8,573 bases of DNA, taken from assembly GCA_027323595.1 (NCBI GenBank), contig DAHWBL010000512.1:1-8573 (forward strand), in the 5' to 3' direction. Shown here piece by piece: positions 1 to 4,927 of this stretch; positions within the stretch are counted from its first letter, which is position 1, and every line of letters starts with the position of its first letter. The notes beneath the pieces are model-generated. The model was not told where the DNA came from, did no database searches, and worked only from the letters and a program-made list of their open reading frames with translations. Made by a program: the position numbers and the translations under genes. The DNA comes from Acetobacteraceae bacterium (GTDB taxonomy: Bacteria > Pseudomonadota > Alphaproteobacteria > Acetobacterales > Acetobacteraceae).

Positions 1-766
1 GGACCTCGGCTTGCACGGACGGCGCGCGCTGATCACCGGCGGCTCACGCGGACTTGGCTTTGCTGCGGCAAAAAGCTTCATCGACGAAGGCGTCGAGGTG
101 GTCATCGCCGCCCAGGACCCTGAACGACTTTCCCGCGCGGCTCAGGAACTTTCCGCCCGCGCCGGCCGCCCCGTGGCACACATGGCGCTCGATTTTTCCA
201 CCCCCGACGCGGCCCGCCGCCTCGCCGAGGCGCATGGCGAGGTCGATATCCTGGTCAACTGCGCCGGACGCATCCCGCGCGGCGACCTGCTTTCCATCGA
301 CGATGATCTATGGCGGCAGACCTGGGACGCGAAGGTGTTCGGCTACATCAGGCTGATGCGCGAAATCTATCCGCGCATGCGCGCCCGCGGGCGCGGCGTG
401 ATGATCAACGTCATGGGCCTCGGCGGTGAGATGCCGCAAGCCACCTACGTCATCGGCGGCGCCGGCAACGCCGCGCTGATGGCAGCGACCCGTGGCATCG
501 GCGGGCGCAGCACCGACGACAACATCCGCGTGCTCGGCGTCAATCCCGGCCCCATCGGCACCGACCGCATGCTCGATCTGCAAGCCCAGCGCGCGGCGAG
601 CGGCGCCGGCAATCCCGACAATTCCGCCCTGCCCTTCGGCCGTCCAGGCAAGCCCGAGGAGGTCGGCGACGTCATCGTGTTCCTCGCCTGCGACCGCGCC
701 GGCTACATCAGCGGCACCGTCATCACCATCGACGGTGGCATGCACCACCGCCATTGCCCGATCTAG
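1..766 (+). CDS. SDR-family oxidoreductase-like protein with non-canonical active site (5' end just outside window)
   Basis: This is a Rossmann-fold short-chain dehydrogenase/reductase, presumably NAD(P)-binding and cytosolic; its substrate is unknown. Counting from the first in-window start-like codon (TTG at 11), the cofactor motif TGGSRGLG is at residues 9-16, the NAG-like NCAG at 83-86, the NPGP turn at 178-181 and the C-terminal SGTVITIDGG at 234-243. The frame stays open to base 2 and reads Asp-Leu-Gly-Leu before His-Gly-Arg. Base 1 is a G, so the true start is probably an ATG covering bases -1 to 1; many SDRs begin this way. The fold motifs are good but the catalytic tetrad is not: aligned positions give Lys108 for Asn, Gly136 for Ser, Gly149 for Tyr and Asn153 for Lys. 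Either it belongs to a divergent SDR subfamily with other chemistry or it is a non-catalytic binder. The stop overlaps the stop of the convergent transporter gene. SDR fold is near certain; function is open. Confidence 0.9.
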   Translation, partial: DLGLHGRRALITGGSRGLGFAAAKSFIDEGVEVVIAAQDPERLSRAAQELSARAGRPVAHMALDFSTPDAARRLAEAHGEVDILVNCAGRIPRGDLLSIDDDLWRQTWDAKVFGYIRLMREIYPRMRARGRGVMINVMGLGGEMPQATYVIGGAGNAALMAATRGIGGRSTDDNIRVLGVNPGPIGTDRMLDLQAQRAASGAGNPDNSALPFGRPGKPEEVGDVIVFLACDRAGYISGTVITIDGGMHHRHCPI

Positions 767-1965
767 GATAGCGGAACCACCGAGGCCCCTTCACGCACAA
801 ACAAAATCCCGATGGCCGCGAGCGCGGGCCCCGCGGCCAGGGTGGCGAACGCCGCCAGGAACGATCCGCTCGATTGAAACACCACCCCCACCACCACCGG
901 CACGATCACGCTGCCGAGCTGCCAGAACCCCGCCAGCACGCCGGCCGCCGATCCGGCCAGCATCGGCCCGGAATTCTGCGCGACCATCGCCGCCGTCAGC
1001 GGGCTGTACAAAAACGCCCCCAGCCCGACCAGCGGCGCCGCCAGCGCGAAGCCCGCGCGCGTGGTCAGACCGCCAAACACCAGCAACATCACCGTGAACA
1101 ACACAAAGGTTGAAAACGCCAACCATTTGCACCGCCCGCCCAGCGCGTCCGACAGCCAGCCGATCAGCGGTTTGCCGATGATCGCGGCGATCCCCACCAG
1201 CGACATCACCGCGCCCGCCTCGATCGCCGACAGCCCGCGCCCCTTGATCATCAGCGCGTTCGCCCAGAACGCGAAGCCCCAGGTTCCCCACAGGCCCGCG
1301 AAACCCACCAGCCCCAGCAACACCAGATTGCGATTGCCCAGCACCCGCCGCAGCTCCACCCGCGCCGCCACCGTGGGTGCCATGCCGGCCGGGCGATCGC
1401 GCAGCAACAGCCACGCGCCGGCCCCCACCAGCACGCTGACCACCCCCAGAATCCGATACACACCCTGCCAGCCGAGCGCCGCCGCGAGGCTCGGCACCAC
1501 CGCGTTGGTCGCGCTCACCCCCAGCGACGAGGCGATCAGCAGCACCCCCATCGCCCGGCCGCGGCTGGTGCGGTCGAACCACGCAACGATCAGCTTGATG
1601 CAGGACGCATAATCCGCCCCCGCCGCGAGCCCCATCAGCCCCTGCACGACCAGGCCGAACAGCACGCCTTTGGTGTAGCTGAACAAGAACGTCGACACAC
1701 CCAGCGACAACAGCGACAGCGTGAGCGTCACCCGTCCGCCGAACCGGTCGGCTGCGATGCCGCCCAGCGCGTTGCAGATCACATAGCCGACATAAAACGC
1801 GGTGACGAAAATCCCCAGTGCCGCCACCGGCAGCCCAAGCGATCCGCCCACCGACACCGCAACGTTCGCCCAGGTCAGCCGATCGACGAAGCTGAGCAGA
1901 AAGCTGAGCCAGGCGACAAACAGGATCACCCAGCGATAGCGCGGCGCGGGCGGTGTGGACATCAT
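763..1965 (-). CDS. MFS transporter, 12 membrane segments, substrate unknown
   Basis: This is an inner-membrane secondary transporter of the major facilitator superfamily, about 400 residues, the usual length. Hydrophobic segments are spread over the whole protein, consistent with 12 helices. The loop 2-3 signature GGIAADRFGGR is at residues 68-78 and its second-half counterpart GWLSDALGGR at 269-278, with an RGRAMG loop at 135-140. The first helix carries Asp-Arg at 28-29, a pattern I associate with anion:cation symporter-like (ACS) members, so an organic anion is a reasonable but unproven substrate. The frame is open up to 2109, but that extension would run into the upstream gene and is Arg/Trp rich. 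Two adjacent ATGs at 1965 and 1962 follow a purine-rich ribosome site; the second has the better spacing. It follows the FAD oxidoreductase gene by 43 bases and is probably co-transcribed with it. Confidence 0.92.
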   Translation of the reverse strand: MMSTPPAPRYRWVILFVAWLSFLLSFVDRLTWANVAVSVGGSLGLPVAALGIFVTAFYVGYVICNALGGIAADRFGGRVTLTLSLLSLGVSTFLFSYTKGVLFGLVVQGLMGLAAGADYASCIKLIVAWFDRTSRGRAMGVLLIASSLGVSATNAVVPSLAAALGWQGVYRILGVVSVLVGAGAWLLLRDRPAGMAPTVAARVELRRVLGNRNLVLLGLVGFAGLWGTWGFAFWANALMIKGRGLSAIEAGAVMSLVGIAAIIGKPLIGWLSDALGGRCKWLAFSTFVLFTVMLLVFGGLTTRAGFALAAPLVGLGAFLYSPLTAAMVAQNSGPMLAGSAAGVLAGFWQLGSVIVPVVVGVVFQSSGSFLAAFATLAAGPALAAIGILFVREGASVVPLS

Positions 1966-1967
1966 GG

Positions 1968-1976
1968 CTTCCTCTC
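1968..1976 (-). promoter_or_regulatory. Ribosome binding site of the MFS gene
   Basis: Read on the minus strand, GAGAGGAAG lies just before the ATG pair. The GAGG core is 5 bases from the ATG at 1965 and 8 bases from the ATG at 1962. It settles the start here rather than at the 48-codon longer open frame, and slightly favours the second ATG. Confidence 0.6.
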
Positions 1977-2008
1977 GAAATTTTCCTGATCGGCGCGACG
2001 AATATGCG

Positions 2009-3379
2009 TCATCCGCCGGCGCGCGGCGGCATGTCGGTGCCCAGATACACGCCCTGCGCCACCAGCCGCGCCTGGAGGCCCGCCACCTCCACCCCGCGCG
2101 TCGTGCCATCGCCGGCCACCGCCATCGCCGCGGCCAGCCCGGCCGCCTCGCCCATCACGAAGCACGCGCCCGACACCCTGGCCGCCGACTGCCCGCCATG
2201 GGTCATCGACGCACAGCGCCCGACGACGAACAGATTGTCCAATCCCACAGGCAGCAGCATGCGATATGGCAAATGGTTGAAGCCGCGGCTGGCCGGAATG
2301 TCGGGCCAGCGAAAAATCACGTCGCCGGCCACATGGTCCTCGACCGGCCAGCCATTCACCCCGATCGTGTCGGCGAAACTCGCGCAGCCCAGAACGTCGG
2401 CCTCGGTCAGCACATAATCGCCGATCACCCGCCGCGTCTCGCGAATCCCGAGCTGCGGCGGAATATCGACGATATAGGCATCGGCGAAGGCCGGCACTGC
2501 ATCTTTCAGCATGGCAAACGCCTCGGCCACCTGCCGCCGTCCCTCGATCTCGCCCTGGCTCAGTTGCTCGGCATCCAGCCCGTTCACCGCGCTGTGGTCG
2601 GGGTTGGCAACCTGGGTCAGGTTCGCCCGCCATTCGATTTCATGGTGCTGCGGGCGGATGATCGGCGTCTTGCGCGGAAATCGCCGCCCGCTGCGCGCCT
2701 CGGCCGCGGCCATCAGCGGCGCGAACCCGGTCCAGGCGCGCTCGGCCGCGGCACCGCGCGCCACGTCATTGATGCGAAACATGGTGGATGGATACATCAT
2801 CGTCCCATCGCCGCCGCCAATTTCGCTGGTGGCACCAGCCCAGTTCGCGAGGTCGCCATCGCCGGACGCATCGATGAACAGCTTGCCCAGCACCGCGCGC
2901 CGCCCCGATTTGGTCTCCATCAGCAGCGCCCGCAGCCTGCGCGCGCCATCCATGATCACCCCGGCACCGAGCGCATGGAACAAAATTTTCACGCCGGCAT
3001 CGAGCAACAATCCGTCCGCGGCGATCTTGTAGGCGGCGGTGTCATAGGCCTGTGCGGCGATCTTGTCGAAAATCACATGCGGCGCCTTCAGCCCGTCCAG
3101 TGCGGCGATCCGGCCCAGCAGATCATCGGCGATGCCATGCACCACCTGCCCGATCTGGCCAAAGCGGTTGGCATGCAGCCCGCAGAAATTGGTCACCCCC
3201 GCGGCGGTGCCCATGCCGCCCAGAAACCCGTAGCGCTCGACCAGCAGCACCGAGGCGCCGGCGCGGCCCGCCGCCACCGCGGCCGCGATCCCGGCCGGCC
3301 CGCCACCCAGCACCACCACGTCGAACCGGCCGAACAGCTCGGTTCGCCGGGCGGGTTCCTCGATCGCGGTTTGTTCCAT
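2009..3379 (-). CDS. FAD-dependent oxidoreductase (PF12831-like)
   Basis: This 456-residue protein is a two-dinucleotide-fold flavoprotein that should bind FAD and oxidise or reduce a small organic substrate that I cannot name. The FAD motif GGGPAG is at residues 25-30 inside strand-turn-helix VVVLGGGPAG, the ribose-binding Glu is Glu48 after the second strand, and GGMGTAAG follows at 54-61. DASGDGDLA is at 170-178, RETRRVIGDYVL at 313-324, and the C-terminal FAD segment runs from NLFVVGRC (382-389) to GQSAARV (396-402). The Arg-Glu-Thr-Arg-Arg segment and the GQSAARV end are what I recall for the PF12831 group. No signal peptide is seen, so it is probably cytoplasmic. The ATG at 3379 has GAAAGG upstream on the minus strand at an 8-base spacing. 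It is the first gene of a unit with the MFS transporter, suggesting catabolism or modification of a transported compound. The family call is firm; the substrate is unknown. Confidence 0.9.
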   Translation of the reverse strand: MEQTAIEEPARRTELFGRFDVVVLGGGPAGIAAAVAAGRAGASVLLVERYGFLGGMGTAAGVTNFCGLHANRFGQIGQVVHGIADDLLGRIAALDGLKAPHVIFDKIAAQAYDTAAYKIAADGLLLDAGVKILFHALGAGVIMDGARRLRALLMETKSGRRAVLGKLFIDASGDGDLANWAGATSEIGGGDGTMMYPSTMFRINDVARGAAAERAWTGFAPLMAAAEARSGRRFPRKTPIIRPQHHEIEWRANLTQVANPDHSAVNGLDAEQLSQGEIEGRRQVAEAFAMLKDAVPAFADAYIVDIPPQLGIRETRRVIGDYVLTEADVLGCASFADTIGVNGWPVEDHVAGDVIFRWPDIPASRGFNHLPYRMLLPVGLDNLFVVGRCASMTHGGQSAARVSGACFVMGEAAGLAAAMAVAGDGTTRGVEVAGLQARLVAQGVYLGTDMPPRAGG

Positions 3380-3412
3380 CGGCGCGGCCTTTCGGGCTGT
3401 GGTGCATGTCGG

Positions 3413-3450
3413 TTTAGCGGTTTGGGCGCCAGATGAAACCGCGCGCTAAA
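3413..3450. repeat. Imperfect inverted repeat with 11-base arms in the divergent promoter region
   Basis: The left arm TTTAGCGGTTT (3413-3423) is complementary to AAACCGC (3436-3442) plus TAAA (3447-3450). The right arm is interrupted by a 4-base insert GCGC (3443-3446). The loop is 12 bases (3424-3435) and itself contains the palindrome GGCGCC. The 7-base inner part (GCGGTTT / AAACCGC) is perfect. It could be a dimeric regulator's operator or a leader hairpin for the minus-strand transcript. No regulator gene is in the window. All pairings were read directly from the bases; the role is inference. Confidence 0.6.
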
Positions 3451-3496
3451 AATTTGCTTGCCAGCCCGCACGGGCGCGCGTTTCTCGGCGGCATCC

Positions 3497-3501
3497 AGGA
3501 G
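3497..3501 (+). promoter_or_regulatory. Ribosome binding site fixing the MaoC-gene start
   Basis: AGGAG lies 7 bases before the ATG at 3509. The in-frame upstream ATG at 3458 has no such site and would add 17 residues that do not look like the start of the hot-dog domain. Confidence 0.75.
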
Positions 3502-3508
3502 CATCCCC

Positions 3509-3937
3509 ATGCCGATCCAGACCAACCTGTTCTACGAGGACCTCGCACCCGGCCAGAGCGCGAGCTTCGGCAAGACCATCACCGACGCCGACATCGTGCT
3601 GTTCGCCGCGGTCAGCGGTGACACCAATCCGGTGCATGTCAGCGACATCGCCGCCGCCGCCTCGCCGTTCGGGCACCGCATCGCGCATGGCCTGCTCTCG
3701 GCCGGGCTGATCTCCGCGGTGCTGGGCACCCGCCTGCCCGGCCCTGGCACCATCTACATGAGCCAGACGCTGCATTTCCTCGCCCCGGTGCCGATCGGCG
3801 CCACGGTGACCGCGACGGTGGAGGTGATCGAGCTGCTGGAACACCACCATGTCCGGCTGCGCACCACCTGCGAGACCGGCGGCGAGCTGGTCATCGAGGG
3901 CGAGGCGCTGGTCAAGGTGCCCTCGCGGGCGCCATAA
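3509..3937 (+). CDS. MaoC-family dehydratase, (R)-specific enoyl-CoA hydratase-like
   Basis: This is a single hot-dog-domain protein of 142 residues, the size of PhaJ-type (R)-specific enoyl-CoA hydratases, which hydrate trans-2-enoyl-CoA to (R)-3-hydroxyacyl-CoA in the cytosol. The hydratase-2 motif is clear: Gly37, catalytic Asp38, Asn40, Pro41 and catalytic His43 in SGDTNPVHVSD (36-46). IAHGLLSAG follows at 58-66, and the PGPGTIY segment (77-83) and PVPIGATV (93-100) match the family. The family also serves in polyhydroxyalkanoate supply, side-chain degradation and other acyl-CoA steps, so the substrate is not fixed. The start at 3509 is chosen from its strong ribosome site. It is the first gene of the plus-strand run, ending 6 bases before ribF, which suggests translational coupling. 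The phaJ symbol is withheld because no polyester-synthesis genes are in view. Confidence 0.88.
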   Translation: MPIQTNLFYEDLAPGQSASFGKTITDADIVLFAAVSGDTNPVHVSDIAAAASPFGHRIAHGLLSAGLISAVLGTRLPGPGTIYMSQTLHFLAPVPIGATVTATVEVIELLEHHHVRLRTTCETGGELVIEGEALVKVPSRAP

Positions 3938-3943
3938 CACCGC

Positions 3944-4900
3944 ATGCGGATCTATCGGGACTGGCGGGACCTGCCGGACGAGGCGCGCGGCGCCTCGGTG
4001 GCGCTGGGCAATTTCGACGGCGTGCATCTGGGCCATGCGGCGCTGCTGCGCGCCACCCACGCCGCCCGGCCGGACGCGCCGCGCGCGGTGCTGAGTTTTT
4101 CGCCGCATCCGCGCGCATATTTCCGCCCCGATGATCCGCCCTTCCGCCTCACCGACGATGCCGGCCGCGCCGCGGCACTGGCCGCCCTTGGGGTGAGCAT
4201 CCTGTATCAACTGCCCTTCGACGCCGATTTCGCCGCGATGGAGGCAACCCGCTTCATCGACGCGGTGCTGATCGAGGGCATCGGCGCGCGCCACCTGGCC
4301 TCGGGGCCGGATTTCGCCTTCGGCCGCCGCCGCGGCGGCTCCACCGCGCTGCTCGCCGAGCGGGCGGAGGCGCGCGGGGTGGGGGTGACGATCGTGCCGA
4401 AACTGGCCGACGAGGCCGGCCCGATCTCATCGAGCCGCATCCGCCGCGACCTCCAGGACGGCTATCCCGAGCGCGCCGCCGCCCTGCTGGGCCGCCCCTG
4501 GGCGATCGGCGGGGTGGTCGCGCCGGGCCAGCGGCTGGGCCGCACCATCGGCTTTCCCACCGCCAATCTGGGGCTCGGCACGCTGATCGAGCCGGCCCGG
4601 GGGGTCTATGCGGTGGCGGTGAAGCTGCCGGACGGGCGGGTGCTGCCAGGTGTCGCCAATCTGGGCCGCCGGCCCACCGTCGCCGACACGCTGGAAAGCC
4701 GGCTGGAGACGCATGTGTTCGGTTTCAACGGCGATCTCTACGGCCGGGAGCTGCGCGTGATGCTGCTGGAATTCCTGCGCGCGGAGCAGAAATTCGCCGG
4801 GCTGGAGGCGCTGCGCGCGCAGATCGCCGCCGACGCCGCGCAGGCCCGCGCGCTGCTGGCGCCACGCCGCCTTGACCAGTTGGCGGGCGGCTCCGCATAA
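3944..4900 (+). CDS. ribF: Bifunctional riboflavin kinase / FAD synthetase
   Basis: RibF phosphorylates riboflavin to FMN and then adenylates FMN to FAD, supplying flavin cofactors. The 318 residues match the usual bacterial two-domain length. The N-terminal nucleotidyltransferase domain shows GNFDGVHLGH at 22-31, SFSPHP at 51-56, GPDFAFG at 121-127 and ISSSRIR at 161-167. The C-terminal riboflavin kinase domain shows GRTIGFPTAN at 199-208 with the nucleotide-binding PTAN, NLGRRPT at 239-245, Glu255 in ETHVF as the likely catalytic base region, and FNGDLYG at 261-267. All key motifs are intact. The ATG at 3944 sits 6 bases after the MaoC stop without a strong ribosome site, so re-initiation is likely. 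ribF next to ileS and lspA is a widespread bacterial arrangement. The call is secure. Confidence 0.97.
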   Translation: MRIYRDWRDLPDEARGASVALGNFDGVHLGHAALLRATHAARPDAPRAVLSFSPHPRAYFRPDDPPFRLTDDAGRAAALAALGVSILYQLPFDADFAAMEATRFIDAVLIEGIGARHLASGPDFAFGRRRGGSTALLAERAEARGVGVTIVPKLADEAGPISSSRIRRDLQDGYPERAAALLGRPWAIGGVVAPGQRLGRTIGFPTANLGLGTLIEPARGVYAVAVKLPDGRVLPGVANLGRRPTVADTLESRLETHVFGFNGDLYGRELRVMLLEFLRAEQKFAGLEALRAQIAADAAQARALLAPRRLDQLAGGSA

Positions 4901-4927
4901 CCCGGCACCAGTTTTCCAGGCCAGGCC

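Larger units (their letters stand above)
3380..3508. promoter_or_regulatory. Divergent intergenic region, probable promoters for both directions
   Basis: These 129 bases separate the heads of the minus-strand oxidoreductase/transporter unit and the plus-strand MaoC-ribF-ileS-lspA operon. It is the only long enough non-coding space for a promoter of either unit, and it has a short AT-rich patch at 3446-3457. I could not assign convincing -35/-10 pairs on either strand. It contains the inverted repeat described separately. Confidence 0.55.

Noticed and set aside
11..13. TTG at 11 as the true SDR start
   Set aside because: The frame continues upstream through Asp-Leu-Gly to the window edge, and base 1 is a G that could end an ATG. 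No ribosome site can be judged, so an earlier start just outside the window is more likely.
1966..2109. N-terminal extension of the MFS frame to 2109
   Set aside because: It would overlap the oxidoreductase gene by about 100 bases, is Arg/Trp-rich, and a good ribosome site precedes the ATG pair at 1965/1962.
1955..3436. A 493-codon plus-strand frame opposite the FAD oxidoreductase, longer than the real gene
   Set aside because: The minus strand carries the full set of flavoprotein motifs; the plus-strand product is His/Arg/Gln-rich with no motif.
3458..3508. Longer MaoC start at 3458
   Set aside because: No ribosome site there; AGGAG at 3497-3501 points to the ATG at 3509, and the extra 17 residues do not resemble the family N-terminus.
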